In this document: positions 34,245-43,197 of the stretch, piece by piece
How the letters are laid out: every line of letters starts with the position of its first letter
How positions within the stretch are numbered: the stretch's first letter is position 1
Assembly (NCBI RefSeq): GCF_008801915.1
Contig: NZ_VZOV01000012.1
Span: 62,001-126,000, forward strand
Direction of reading: 5' to 3'
Source: Cupriavidus gilardii
Lineage (GTDB): Bacteria; Pseudomonadota; Gammaproteobacteria; Burkholderiales; Burkholderiaceae
DNA: 64,000 nucleotides
The notes under the pieces: model-generated
What the model was told of the DNA's origin: nothing
The model's database searches: none
The model's input: the letters and a program-made list of their open reading frames with translations, nothing else
Position numbers and translations under genes: made by a program

Positions 34245-35462
34245 TCAGGTAGATGGGTTTGGAGGAACGAAGAGGACGCCGCGTTCGAGCATGGCGTCGA
34301 TTTGCGGCCGGCTATAGCCCAATTCCTCGAGAACTTCGCGGCCGTGCTGGCCCAACGTAGGCGCGGGCATATCGCGATCCTGTGCGGTAGGCGCATGCGT
34401 AGGCCCCGGTGCGAAGCCTGGCATGCGCACCTTTCCGGCGAGCGGGTGGTCGACCCAGCTGTCGATGCCACTGGCCGTGTACTGCGGGGATCGGAGGACA
34501 TCCTGGTAGCTGGCAATGGGCGCGCACAGGATGTCGTGCGCGGCCAGCTGTTGTATCCACGCTTCGGTGGAGCGCTGTTGGAACAACGGCGTCAGTGCCT
34601 GGCGCAGCGCGTCGCGGTGGGCGACGCGGTCGGCATTGCGGGCGAAGCGCGGATCGTGCTCCAGGTCCGGCGCACCCAGCACGGCGCATAGCGCCTGCCA
34701 ACGCTTCGGCTGGTAGGCAGCTACCATGAGCCAGCCATCACGCGTCTGGTACGCTTCATTGGGCGCGGCGTAGGGGGCTGCGCTGCCCGTCCTGGCTGGC
34801 ACGGCATTGGTGGCGAAGTAGGACGCGTAGCCGATCTGCTGCAGCATCAGCGTGGCGTTGTACAGACTGATGTCCAGGTACTCGCCTTGTCCGCTTTGCC
34901 GAGCGGCGGTGGCCGCGGCAAGGATCGCGATCGTCGCCAGATAGCCGGCCACCATATCCGCGACCGGAATCGCGACTTTGATGGGCTCGCTGTGCGCTGT
35001 GCCAAGCGTACTCATCAGGCCGCTGGCTGCCTGGATGATGCCGTCCACACCGGCGCGCTCGCGCATCGGCCCGGTTTGGCCATAGGCGGAGATGGAGCAA
35101 TACACCAGCTTGCGATTGCTGCCAGCCAGCGTGTCATAGTCCAGGCCCAATGTCCGCATGACGCCTGGCCTGAAATTCTCGACCACGACGTCCGCGTCCC
35201 GAATCAGTCGACGGGCGACTTCGCGGCCTTCCGCGCATTTCAGATTCAGTGCGATGCCGCGCTTGTTGCGGTTGACGCTCAGGTACACCGCGCTTTCGCC
35301 CGCGATCCACGGCGGGCCGATCTGCCGGGCCAGTTCGCCATCGGGCGGTTCGACCTTGATGACATCGGCACCCATGTCCGCAAGCATCATGGTGCAAACG
35401 GGCCCCGCGAGTACATGCGAAAAATCGATTACCCGCAGGCCTCTCAAGCTGCGCTTCAACAT
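34245..35462 (-). CDS. CaiB/BaiF-type (class III) CoA-transferase
   Basis: A 405-aa family III CoA-transferase that moves CoA between carboxylic acids. The N-terminus LRGLRVIDFSHVLAGPVCTMMLADMGADVIKVEPPDGE is characteristic, and the catalytic Asp lies near residue 165 in VADMVAG. The start at 35462 has GGGAG 7 bases upstream; an alternative start is 35507. It is followed by ech after 13 bases. The physiological substrate is unknown. Confidence 0.9.
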   Translation of the reverse strand: MLKRSLRGLRVIDFSHVLAGPVCTMMLADMGADVIKVEPPDGELARQIGPPWIAGESAVYLSVNRNKRGIALNLKCAEGREVARRLIRDADVVVENFRPGVMRTLGLDYDTLAGSNRKLVYCSISAYGQTGPMRERAGVDGIIQAASGLMSTLGTAHSEPIKVAIPVADMVAGYLATIAILAAATAARQSGQGEYLDISLYNATLMLQQIGYASYFATNAVPARTGSAAPYAAPNEAYQTRDGWLMVAAYQPKRWQALCAVLGAPDLEHDPRFARNADRVAHRDALRQALTPLFQQRSTEAWIQQLAAHDILCAPIASYQDVLRSPQYTASGIDSWVDHPLAGKVRMPGFAPGPTHAPTAQDRDMPAPTLGQHGREVLEELGYSRPQIDAMLERGVLFVPPNPST

Positions 35463-35610
35463 ATTCCGGCTCCCGGATGACGCGGCTTCGCTGGTGGCCG
35501 CGATCACCTGTTATGGGGGGCAGAATAGGCAGGGGCACCCGAGCCGGCAATCGACTTTATGGGCCGTACGCTTTGACTTTTTGTAAAAGGGGATCGATCG
35601 CTCGAGCGGA

Positions 35611-36534
35611 TCAGATCGCGACTAGCGTCGATAGCCAATCGCGAAATGCGCGCAATGCGCTCGACTGCGGTTTGGCCGTCGGCCACGCGAAGTAGTATGT
35701 GTAATCGCCGCGATCGAGCGTCGGACCGAGTGGCGCCACCAGCGTCTGGTCCGCCAGTTCTTTTTCGATCAATGCTTTCTGCGCGATGGCGACGCCATGC
35801 CCCTCGATCGCCGCCTGATAGGCAAGCAACGATGTTTCGTATTTCATGCCATCGGTGGCACTGACATTGCGCAAGCCTGCTGCGCGCAACCAAAGCATCC
35901 AGTCGTCGGGGCGCGCCATCGAATGCAGCAAGGTTTGCGTGGCGAGCTGCTTCTTGTGCGTCAGGCGCACTGCAGGCGAGGCCACGGGAACAAGCTCGTT
36001 GCGGACTAGTTGCAACGTTCGCATCCCAGGCCAACGGCCGTCGCCCAGCTGTATGCCTGCGTCAATATCCTCGCGCTCAAAGTCCAACGGCGTGAACGAG
36101 GTCATGACCTGAACGTCGATGTCCTTATGCAACCGATGAAAGCTCGCCAGCCGGGGGATGAGCCAGCGTACGGCGAACGTGGCGGGCGATCGTAATCGCA
36201 AGGTGTTTCGGCCAGGGCTGCTGCTGGTCACCGCCAGGGTGGCTTCCCGCAATGTTTCGAACAGGGGTATCAAGTCGGAAAGGTAGCGCGCGCCGGCCGG
36301 GGTCAATTCCAGGCCACCGTGTTGGCGGACGAACAGCGGCGTTCCCAGATAGCTCTCCAGCGCGCGCACCTGCCTGCTGACCGCGGCCGGCGTGACGCAC
36401 AACTCATCGGCGGCCTTGGAAATGCTGAGCAGCCGCCCGGTCGCTTCGAATGCTCGGGCAGGATTCAGTGGGGGGAGTAGGGCGCGACGCACCATGGCAG
36501 TAACAGAAGGCGTAGGCTGGGTGGACGTCACCAT
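35611..36534 (-). CDS. LysR-family regulator (GcvA-like) of the gabD-caiB cluster
   Basis: A 307-aa regulator. The N-terminal HTH reads LNPARAFEATGRLLSISKAADELCVTPAAVSRQVRALESYLG, and the effector domain includes LRLRSPATFAVRWLIPRL, a GcvA-like feature. It lies between the aldehyde dehydrogenase gene (21 bases upstream) and the CoA-transferase gene, all on the minus strand, so it probably controls this catabolic run. A second ATG at 36495 could be the true start. Confidence 0.88.
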   Translation of the reverse strand: MVTSTQPTPSVTAMVRRALLPPLNPARAFEATGRLLSISKAADELCVTPAAVSRQVRALESYLGTPLFVRQHGGLELTPAGARYLSDLIPLFETLREATLAVTSSSPGRNTLRLRSPATFAVRWLIPRLASFHRLHKDIDVQVMTSFTPLDFEREDIDAGIQLGDGRWPGMRTLQLVRNELVPVASPAVRLTHKKQLATQTLLHSMARPDDWMLWLRAAGLRNVSATDGMKYETSLLAYQAAIEGHGVAIAQKALIEKELADQTLVAPLGPTLDRGDYTYYFAWPTAKPQSSALRAFRDWLSTLVAI

Positions 36535-36555
36535 GATGCCCTATCTCCCCGTGGA

Positions 36556-37935
36556 TCAGGACTCCAACCCTCCCATCAGTACGTACTTGACCTCCACATA
36601 CTCCTCGATCCCGTAGTAGCTGCCTTCGCGCCCATAGCCCGAATGCTTGACCCCGCCGAATGGCACCGAGGCTGTGCCGACTGAACCGGAATTCAGGATC
36701 ACCATGCCCGCCTCGATATCGCGGGACAAGCGAAAGGCTCGGCCAAGATCGTGCGTGTAGGCATAGGCCACGAGCCCGTATTCGGTGTTGTTTGCCCTGT
36801 TGACCACCTCGGCTTCATCGCGGAAGCGATAGACGGCGAAGACCGGTCCGAAGATTTCGGTATGGGCGATCGGCATATCGTCATCGAGGTCGGCCAGCAC
36901 GGTAGGTTGGTAGAACAGTCCGCCTTTGTCGTGCGGTTTGCCTCCGAGCAACACTTTCCCACCGCGCCGCTTCGTGTCTTCGACGAGCTGAACGACCTTG
37001 TCGAAGCCCGCTTGATTGATCAGCGGCCCCACGACGAATCCGGGCTGCAGTCCCTGGTCCACGCGAAATTCGGAGACCCGTTCAACGACGGCCCGGACAA
37101 AGCGATCGTAAATCCCATCCTGCACGTAGATGCGGTTCGGCGAAATGCAGACCTGGCCGGAATTTCGCAGCTTGGCGGTCACCAGGCCGGTGATGGCCTG
37201 GTCGAAATCGGCGTCATCGAACACGATGAACGGGGCGTTGCCGCCCAATTCCAGCGTCATCTTTTTCAGCGAGCGCCCGCTGGCCTCGGCCAGCAATTTG
37301 CCGACGGCAGTGGAGCCGGTGAACGAGATCTTCCGGATCCGATCGTCGCCGGTAAAGAGTGCGCCGATCTCTTGCGGGTTGCCGGTCACCATCTCGAACA
37401 CGCCCTCGGGAATGCCTGCCTGGCGCGCGTACTCGAGCAGCTTGTACGCAGTCAGCGGTGTCTCTTCGGATGGCTTGATGACCATGGTGCAACCGGCCGC
37501 CAGTGCGGTCGCGACTTTGCGCGTGATCATCATGAAGGGGAAATTCCAGGGCGTGATGGCTGCAGTCGGTCCTGCAGGCTCCTTGATGACCATCACGGCG
37601 GCATGATCGGCGTGGGACGGGATGGTGTCGCCATAGACCCGCTTGGCTTCCTCGGCATACCACTCGATAAAGCCGAGCCCGTAGTCGATTTCGCCCAGCG
37701 CTTCGGCCAGGCACTTGCCGTTTTCCTTGACCATCAATTCGGCAAAGACGTGCTTGTCGTCTCTGACGAGTTCGAACCAGCGGCGAAGCAGCGCGCTGCG
37801 TTCCTTGGCGAGTTTGCGCGACCATGCCGGAAATGCGTTGCAGGTTCGGTCTATCGCTGCCTTCACCTGCGCTCCATTCATATGGGGCGCCGCCCCGATG
37901 CGCGATCCGTCTGCAGGGTTCAGTACGTCGATCAT
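36556..37935 (-). CDS. NAD(P)-dependent succinate-semialdehyde dehydrogenase-like enzyme
   Basis: A 459-aa aldehyde dehydrogenase. Seen: the cofactor region ITPWNFPFMM (128-137), FTGSTAVGK (205-213), the general base Glu229 in ELGG, and the nucleophile Cys263 in SGQVCIS. The length and SGQVCISPNR favour the GabD group, but the true aldehyde is not fixed by sequence. It heads the minus-strand cluster and is divergent from an AraC-type regulator gene. Confidence 0.9.
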   Translation of the reverse strand: MIDVLNPADGSRIGAAPHMNGAQVKAAIDRTCNAFPAWSRKLAKERSALLRRWFELVRDDKHVFAELMVKENGKCLAEALGEIDYGLGFIEWYAEEAKRVYGDTIPSHADHAAVMVIKEPAGPTAAITPWNFPFMMITRKVATALAAGCTMVIKPSEETPLTAYKLLEYARQAGIPEGVFEMVTGNPQEIGALFTGDDRIRKISFTGSTAVGKLLAEASGRSLKKMTLELGGNAPFIVFDDADFDQAITGLVTAKLRNSGQVCISPNRIYVQDGIYDRFVRAVVERVSEFRVDQGLQPGFVVGPLINQAGFDKVVQLVEDTKRRGGKVLLGGKPHDKGGLFYQPTVLADLDDDMPIAHTEIFGPVFAVYRFRDEAEVVNRANNTEYGLVAYAYTHDLGRAFRLSRDIEAGMVILNSGSVGTASVPFGGVKHSGYGREGSYYGIEEYVEVKYVLMGGLES

Positions 37936-38135
37936 GGATATTCACCGCTCCAGTTGGGTGCAATGCGCGCCGCGTCACCACGACGCGGCTTTGCGCTGCG
38001 GATTGAATAATGGAATCCAATCCTGCATGCGACCATGGCTGCGGATCTCTGATGTTTGCCTGATCCTATGAACGGCAAGAATTTCGGTAATGGGGCTGCT
38101 AAGCTACGCCACAGTGCAGACAAAAGAGGTTGGCC

Positions 38136-39098
38136 ATGACTCGATCTGGCAAAAACGAGGCGCCAAGCCTGGCGATGCTGGCGCGGCGCATGGTGTCCAT
38201 GCTGGCAACGCTGGCGCCGCACGAGGGATACAACTTGTCGGCGTTGCCCGATGTCAGGTTCCTGCGTTCGAATCGCCCGTTGAAGGCGGTGCCGGTGCTC
38301 TACGATCCCGGCATCGTGATCGTTTGCCAGGGCAGGAAACGCGGGTACTTCGGCGATCAGATTTATCTGTACGACGATCGGCATTACCTCGCCGTTTCGG
38401 TGCCCGTGCCATTCACCATGGAAACGGACGCCAGCGAATCCGAGCCGCTGCTGGCCATTTACATGCACCTCGATTTCAAGCTCGCTGCCGATCTGATGCT
38501 GCAGATCGACCAGCATGGCGGCATGGAGCCGACCGAGCCGCGCGGCATGATGTCCACCCCGATGGACAGCCGGCTATGCGAGTCGCTGGTTCGATTTCTG
38601 GAGGCGATGAGCCGCCCTGTGGAAGCCCGGATTCTTGGCCCGGCGCTGGTGCGGGAAATCTACTTCCATGTTCTGACAGGAGAGCAAGGCGCATCGATGC
38701 GCGCCGCGCTCGCCATGCATGGGCAGTTCGGCAAGATCGCGCGCGCGTTGCGCCGGATCCATGCGTCCTTTCATGTCGACGTCAGTGTCGAACAGCTGGC
38801 GCGCGAAGCCGGGATGAGTGTGCCCAGCTTCCACGCCCACTTCAAGGCCGTCACCAAAACCTCGCCGGTGCAGTACCTGAAGTCGATACGGTTGCATCAG
38901 GCGCGCCTGCATATGGTCCGTCACGGCATGACCGCGGCCGCCGCAAGCGCCGAAGTTGGCTATGACAGCCCCTCGCAGTTCAGCCGGGAATTCAAGCGCC
39001 TTTTCGGGCGAAGCCCCGTCGAAGAGGTCAAGCGGATGAAGGCAGAATTTGCCGTGCCGCCTCCGCATGCCGGCTCGCCGTTCGTGTCATCGCACTGA
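38136..39098 (+). CDS. AraC-family regulator with an AraC_N domain
   Basis: A 320-aa protein. An N-terminal cupin-like AraC_N domain (FLRSNRPLKAVPVLYDPGIVIVCQGRK, residues 40-190) is followed by two helix-turn-helix motifs in the last 100 residues (VSVEQLAREAGMSVPSFHAHFKAVTKTSP; AAASAEVGYDSPSQFSREFKRLFG). The start at 38136 follows AAGAGG by 6 bases. It is divergent from gabD across about 200 bases and may regulate that dehydrogenase. Its last 12 bases overlap the end of a convergent small gene. Confidence 0.9.
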   Translation: MTRSGKNEAPSLAMLARRMVSMLATLAPHEGYNLSALPDVRFLRSNRPLKAVPVLYDPGIVIVCQGRKRGYFGDQIYLYDDRHYLAVSVPVPFTMETDASESEPLLAIYMHLDFKLAADLMLQIDQHGGMEPTEPRGMMSTPMDSRLCESLVRFLEAMSRPVEARILGPALVREIYFHVLTGEQGASMRAALAMHGQFGKIARALRRIHASFHVDVSVEQLAREAGMSVPSFHAHFKAVTKTSPVQYLKSIRLHQARLHMVRHGMTAAAASAEVGYDSPSQFSREFKRLFGRSPVEEVKRMKAEFAVPPPHAGSPFVSSH

Positions 39099-39353
39099 CG
39101 CCACTGATCGCCCTTGTTTGGGCGCCGCCAGCGCCGAACGCGCATGGCGGACCAGGCGTAGCAGCCAACCGGCCGACGTTTCGATCGTCGCGCCGCCTGC
39201 AAGGTCCTGTCCGCGCGGGCCGGCATGGATCGTCAGTTGCTGTCGGCTGAGCCAGGCCTCGATGCCCTCCAGGGCTTCATCGTCGGCCAGCATGCTCTCC
39301 AGATCCTCGACGCTCGACTCCGTTTCGGAAAAAGTGTCCAGCGGGAATGCCAT
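39087..39353 (-). CDS. Hypothetical 88-aa acidic protein
   Basis: The frame from 39353 encodes MAFPLDTFSETESSVEDLES..., with an acidic N-terminal third and a basic C-terminus. AGGAGA lies 8 bases upstream, which supports the start; the frame is open to 39566 but without support. It lies 91 bases after the membrane-protein gene on the same strand and overlaps the 3' end of the AraC gene by 12 bases. No family was recognised. Confidence 0.55.
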   Translation of the reverse strand: MAFPLDTFSETESSVEDLESMLADDEALEGIEAWLSRQQLTIHAGPRGQDLAGGATIETSAGWLLRLVRHARSALAAPKQGRSVASVR

Positions 39354-39444
39354 GCTCCATCTCTCCTGGTTTGAACAGTGATGCCGAGGCGGGCAAGCGG
39401 GGCCCACGCGACATCCGAGGGCCGCGTGGGCCGCGTACCCGGAA

Positions 39445-39948
39445 TCAGGACAGTGGCGCGCGCCGCCGTTGCGAATGCATCCACCAAGCCTGCAGCGCGG
39501 AGCCAAGCATAAAGACGACCAGCCACGCGGCCAGCGCGCCGCGCACCACCGGCGATTGCGGGCCATCGGCGAGAGGATGGGCCACGGGCAATCGTGTCAG
39601 CGTTTCGTTGATTCCGGGGACCAGCAGCAGGAAGAAGCTGAACGTGAATCCGAACTGGGACAGGTAGGGCTGGGCCCGGGGAAAGACCGGGACCCGTGGC
39701 AGCACCAGCGCGCCGAAGATGGCGAGCAGCGCCACGATGCCGAGCGCATGGCCGACGTTGAAGCCCCCGCTGCTGGACAGCCCGAATGACGTCAGCACCG
39801 ACAACACCAGCCCGCCAAGGTAAATCCGGCCGGCATGGGTGCTGCTGTCGATCCTGAAGTAGCGCGCAAAGCTATAGAGGCCCGCGATGACGGGGACGAT
39901 GCTGATCAGCGTGTGCCCGGACCCCAGGGCGGAAATCGGATGCGGCAT
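39445..39948 (-). CDS. Hypothetical membrane protein under probable TetR control
   Basis: A 167-aa protein with four hydrophobic segments (about residues 11-28, 43-60, 68-86, 132-152) and a basic C-terminal tail. No enzyme motif is seen. A palindrome containing CTAGTTGGTCGGT lies 58 bases before the start and also occurs before the neighbouring TetR gene, so this gene is a likely target of that repressor. Confidence 0.75.
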   Translation of the reverse strand: MPHPISALGSGHTLISIVPVIAGLYSFARYFRIDSSTHAGRIYLGGLVLSVLTSFGLSSSGGFNVGHALGIVALLAIFGALVLPRVPVFPRAQPYLSQFGFTFSFFLLLVPGINETLTRLPVAHPLADGPQSPVVRGALAAWLVVFMLGSALQAWWMHSQRRRAPLS

Positions 39949-40005
39949 AGGACGATGGCTCCTTCAAACCATGGGTTGAAACAACGAAATCTCACACGCA
40001 AGACA

Positions 40006-40023
40006 ACCAACTAGTTGGTCGGT
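40006..40023. promoter_or_regulatory. Candidate TetR operator before the membrane-protein gene
   Basis: ACCAACTAGTTGGT (40006-40019) is a perfect 14-bp palindrome. With the next bases it contains CTAGTTGGTCGGT, which recurs at 40747-40759. Its place upstream of the gene starting at 39948 suits an operator. Confidence 0.6.
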
Positions 40024-40067
40024 GTCGCGGTGAAAAAATAGCCGGCTCGCGGCCGGTAAAAAAGCGG

Positions 40068-40649
40068 TCAGTTCGACCCGGTCAGCCGTCTGATCGCCGC
40101 TTGCGAGATGGAGGCAAATGCCTCGGGATTGTCGAAAGCCCGTGCGGTCAACATTGCGCCGTGCACCGTGGACATAAAGGTCTGTGCCTCGACAAGCGCC
40201 GTATCGCGCAGATGCAATTGTCCTTTCGCGGCACCTGCCTCCAGGACCGTGGCCAGCCATGCGGTCAGGTCCTCGAAGTAGGCTCGAACCTCATGCGCGA
40301 TCTCTTGCGGGATGATCGGCAATTCGGCAGCCAGCATCGCGCAAATACACATCGATGACGTGCCGTCGCGTATGCACCGCGACCAGTAATCGATATAGGC
40401 CGTCAGCCGCGCCAACGGATCGCCGATCTGGCCATCGAGAGCGGCCAGGCCTTGCCGTGCCTGCGCGCGGTGTAGCGCGACCACGGTCAGGACCAGGTCC
40501 GCCTTGCTCGGAAAATGATGATGGATGCTCGGCTTGCCGATACGCACGCGCTCGGACAGATCCGCATAACTGAATCCGTGATAACCGCCAGCGGCCAGCA
40601 ACAGCTTCGTATGCTCGGCGATTTCGGCCGCGCGGGGGGAAAGTTCCAT
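40068..40649 (-). CDS. TetR/AcrR-family repressor
   Basis: A protein of about 193 aa from MELSPRAAEIAEHTK. The HTH reads FSYADLSERVRIGKPSIHHHFPSKADLV, near residues 25-50, followed by a helical effector domain. The start is uncertain because no clear ribosome site is present; a longer frame to 40742 exists but would cover the motif at 40747. It shares a 13-base upstream motif with the membrane-protein gene downstream, which points to autoregulation plus one target. Confidence 0.85.
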   Translation of the reverse strand: MELSPRAAEIAEHTKLLLAAGGYHGFSYADLSERVRIGKPSIHHHFPSKADLVLTVVALHRAQARQGLAALDGQIGDPLARLTAYIDYWSRCIRDGTSSMCICAMLAAELPIIPQEIAHEVRAYFEDLTAWLATVLEAGAAKGQLHLRDTALVEAQTFMSTVHGAMLTARAFDNPEAFASISQAAIRRLTGSN

Positions 40650-40746
40650 AGATATCAATAAGCGGGATTGCGGCCCACGCATGCAAGACATCGCTCGTGC
40701 AACTGCCCGGATGCCGCGCGTGGCATTCAATACGTTGACCAATCTA

Positions 40747-40759
40747 CTAGTTGGTCGGT
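40747..40759. promoter_or_regulatory. Second copy of the CTAGTTGGTCGGT motif, before the TetR gene
   Basis: These 13 bases are identical to 40011-40023. A degenerate left half (ACCAA at 40738-40742) pairs with TTGGT at 40751-40755. It lies about 100 bases upstream of the TetR start at 40649, as expected for an autoregulatory site. Confidence 0.5.
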
Positions 40760-40821
40760 TGTGTTGTCAAGAATTTCCGCTTGCGACATGACATCGCGCG
40801 TTCGGCAACGCGATCGGCTGC

Positions 40822-41763
40822 TCAATGTCGACGGCGGTTTCGTCCGGCCGGCGATTGGCGGTCTGGCCCCCGCTCGGCCACCTCACGGGCCAACGCGAGG
40901 AATGCCTTCATTCCGGCAGAGTGGTGGCGCCGGCCGGGGTAATAGAGGCAGAGCCCAGGCAAAGGCGGCGTCCAATCGGCCAGCACGCGAACCAGGCGTC
41001 CTGCCTCGATATCGGTCTGCACGTCCTGCTCCATGAAATAGCCCAGGCCGATATTCCCCATCACGGCGGCCCGCGCCAGGCTCGCTTCGTCGAGCGTGAT
41101 CGGGCCGCGCACGTCGATCTGCGCTGTTTCGCCGGCCTTCTCGAATTGCCACCGATACAGCGTCCCGTCGGGCAGGCGTACACGCACGCATTGGTGCTTC
41201 AGCAGATCGGGTGGGACGCGAGGCTTCCGATGGTTCTCGAAATACAAGGGCGATCCCACGACGGCATAGCGTTGGGGCCGGCCGAGCGGCACGGCAATCA
41301 TGTCGCTGGGAACGAGGTTGGCAACCCGAACGCCGAGGTCGAAACCCTCGGCAACGATATCCACCAGCCGTCCTTCGGTCACCAGGTCGACATTCATGTC
41401 CGGGTAGCGGCGCAGGAATTCGAGCACCAGCGGGGACATGATGTCTCGCGCCGCAAATGCCGCGGCATTGATCCGCAGTGTTCCGGATGGGGTTTCCCGC
41501 TGCGACCGCACTGCCTCCAATGCGCCGTGAATATCGTGAAGCGCGGGCCCGACCTGCTCGACAAACTGTCGACCGGCATCGGTCAGCGAGACACTGCGCG
41601 TCGTGCGATTGAACAGGCGGACGCCTAGATGGGTCTCGAGCTTGCCAATGGCATGGCTCAGGGCCGTGGTCGACATCCCGAGATCGATCGCCGCTGCGCG
41701 GAATGTTCCACGGCGGGCGATCGCGAGGACGGCTTCGAGGTCGTGAAGGGAGGTTCTTTCCAT
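40822..41763 (-). CDS. LysR-family regulator (CrgA/AaeR type)
   Basis: A 313-aa protein with the [45 protein letters not shown] and the usual effector domain; [17 protein letters not shown] is typical of the DhcR/YafC-like group. The start at 41763 (MERTSLHDL) is chosen from the domain boundary; the open frame to 41973 includes nonsense sequence. It is divergent from a SnoaL-like gene, and their shared 110-base spacer contains nested inverted repeats. Confidence 0.88.
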   Translation of the reverse strand: MERTSLHDLEAVLAIARRGTFRAAAIDLGMSTTALSHAIGKLETHLGVRLFNRTTRSVSLTDAGRQFVEQVGPALHDIHGALEAVRSQRETPSGTLRINAAAFAARDIMSPLVLEFLRRYPDMNVDLVTEGRLVDIVAEGFDLGVRVANLVPSDMIAVPLGRPQRYAVVGSPLYFENHRKPRVPPDLLKHQCVRVRLPDGTLYRWQFEKAGETAQIDVRGPITLDEASLARAAVMGNIGLGYFMEQDVQTDIEAGRLVRVLADWTPPLPGLCLYYPGRRHHSAGMKAFLALAREVAERGPDRQSPAGRNRRRH

Positions 41764-41818
41764 TGTCCTGTTTATTTCATCGCCACATCCGGATTTATCT
41801 TGTTTATCCGGACAATGG
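41760..41818. promoter_or_regulatory. Nested inverted repeats in the lysR/snoaL-like spacer
   Basis: Outer pair: CCATTGTCC (41760-41768) and GGACAATGG (41810-41818). Inner pair: TCCGGAT (41788-41794) and ATCCGGA (41806-41812), separated by exactly 11 bases, the spacing expected of a LysR T-N11-A dyad. The outer left arm includes the LysR start codon. Confidence 0.55.
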
Positions 41819-41875
41819 TCAAGCTTAAACTGGCGCTGCAACATTGCCAGGCAAGCACAGATCAGGAGCAGAAGG

Positions 41876-42196
41876 ATGGATATTCCGACCGTTGTGGGCG
41901 CGTATTTCGAAGCGGACAAGGGCAGCGATGCCGATGCGCTGGTATCGCTTTTTCTGCCCAATGCCGTTGTCAACGATGAGAGCGCGCGGCATCAGGGAAG
42001 GGAGGCGATACGCGCGTGGTGGCTGGCGGCCAAGGAAAAATATCGCCACGTCGCCGAGCCAGTCGAAGCCGCTGGCACCGACACCGAGGTCCGGGTCCGC
42101 GCCAGGGTGAGCGGGCAGTTCCCGAATAGTCCTGTCACGCTGGAATTTCTGTTCAGGATCGAAAAAGACGAGATCGCCGAATTGAGCATCCACTAA
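41876..42196 (+). CDS. SnoaL/NTF2-like small protein
   Basis: A 106-aa single-domain protein of the NTF2-like fold: [40 protein letters not shown] is the usual start of nuclear-transport-factor-2-like proteins of bacteria. AGGAGCAGAAGG directly precedes the ATG. Such proteins are isomerases, hydrolases or of unknown role. It is divergent from and probably controlled by the LysR regulator at 41763. Confidence 0.8.
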   Translation: MDIPTVVGAYFEADKGSDADALVSLFLPNAVVNDESARHQGREAIRAWWLAAKEKYRHVAEPVEAAGTDTEVRVRARVSGQFPNSPVTLEFLFRIEKDEIAELSIH

Positions 42197-42400
42197 GCGC
42201 GGCGAACGGGCGATGACGCCTGGCGCCGCGCTCGTTTCGATCGAGCGGGGCGGGCACGGCGCCAGACCCGATGCGCCTGCTGGAGGCGTTGCGTCAGCGG
42301 AACGGCGTACTGCTACCGAACGACCTGGTCGCCGAGATGGCCCGGGACCAAACCGACGGCAGGAAGTGCCCGGTGCGTCAGGATCTGCTGGTCCTTGGGA

Positions 42401-42811
42401 CTATTCCGCCGGTGGGCCGCCGGTCTCGTTGCACTCGGCCAACGAAAATAACAGAGTGGCAAAGTCGGACAGCGGTAGATCTCTCGTGGTCAGATCGACC
42501 ATGGCGTCTTCCAGGTCGTCGTTCTTTTGGACTGTGATGCCATTCAATTCCAGGAATGTCAGGCATGTAACGAGGCCTGTGCGCTTGTTGGCATCGATGA
42601 AGCAATGGCCTTGGCCAATCGCGCGCGCGTAATGTGCGGCCAATTCGAAGAGGTCATCGACTCCTTCATAGAACTGCGCAGCCGCGATGCGATGGAGCGC
42701 GCCCTCAAGGTAGCCCTTGTGCTCGCCCGCCAGTCCAATCTCCGTTTCGAGAATCAAGTCGTGAATTTCACGGACTTGATCTGGCGTGAGTGAGATGAAG
42801 CCATTGGTCAT
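42401..42811 (-). CDS. Doc-type (Fic family) death-on-curing toxin
   Basis: A 136-aa Fic-fold toxin. The active-site motif HCFIDANKRTG lies at residues 69-79 and matches the Doc form, in which Fic proteins act as kinases on EF-Tu. It is coupled to a small upstream gene by an ATGA overlap, the normal order for antitoxin then toxin. The motif is intact. A short region downstream (42197-42400) shows nothing convincing. Confidence 0.9.
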   Translation of the reverse strand: MTNGFISLTPDQVREIHDLILETEIGLAGEHKGYLEGALHRIAAAQFYEGVDDLFELAAHYARAIGQGHCFIDANKRTGLVTCLTFLELNGITVQKNDDLEDAMVDLTTRDLPLSDFATLLFSLAECNETGGPPAE

Positions 42812-43032
42812 CGCTTCGCCAAGCGCTCGATGACTTCGTGGTGTTTCTGGATGACCTTCCGAGCGGTTTCCTGAACGGTTGTCGAGTCGGCCTTATTGAC
42901 CACAACGATTCGCCCGTCGAACACATGCTCGATCCTCGTGCTTGCGGCGACGCGCTCTGGGCTTGGGGCACTCGTGACTTTTGTTCGTTCCTTGATGGGG
43001 ACGTTGTACTTCGAAAGAGAGACCTTGCTCAT
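42808..43032 (-). CDS. Antitoxin partner of the Doc toxin
   Basis: A 74-aa protein starting MSKVSLSKYNVPIKERTKV. It is basic and helical in its C-terminal half (QETARKVIQKHHEVIERLAKR), consistent with a Phd-like partner, though no fold could be confirmed. The start at 43032 has GGAG 6 bases upstream. TATACT on the reverse strand at 43058-43063 could be its -10 box. Confidence 0.75.
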   Translation of the reverse strand: MSKVSLSKYNVPIKERTKVTSAPSPERVAASTRIEHVFDGRIVVVNKADSTTVQETARKVIQKHHEVIERLAKR

Positions 43033-43197
43033 CTGAGACTCCAGAGGGTAAGTCGCGAGTATATCGGCGGCACGCCATCGCAGTGACAACGCCTCCAACG
43101 CAATCGGCCAGTCTGCCGCGGAAGAACCAAAGCATTCTCGCCGTTTCCCGCAAATTGGACGCCGCTCACATCAAATCCATGATCCGGTCATGACGTT

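Noticed and set aside
42271-42537. 88-codon plus-strand frame after the SnoaL-like gene
   Set aside because: It runs into the antisense of the Doc gene and has no recognisable domain.
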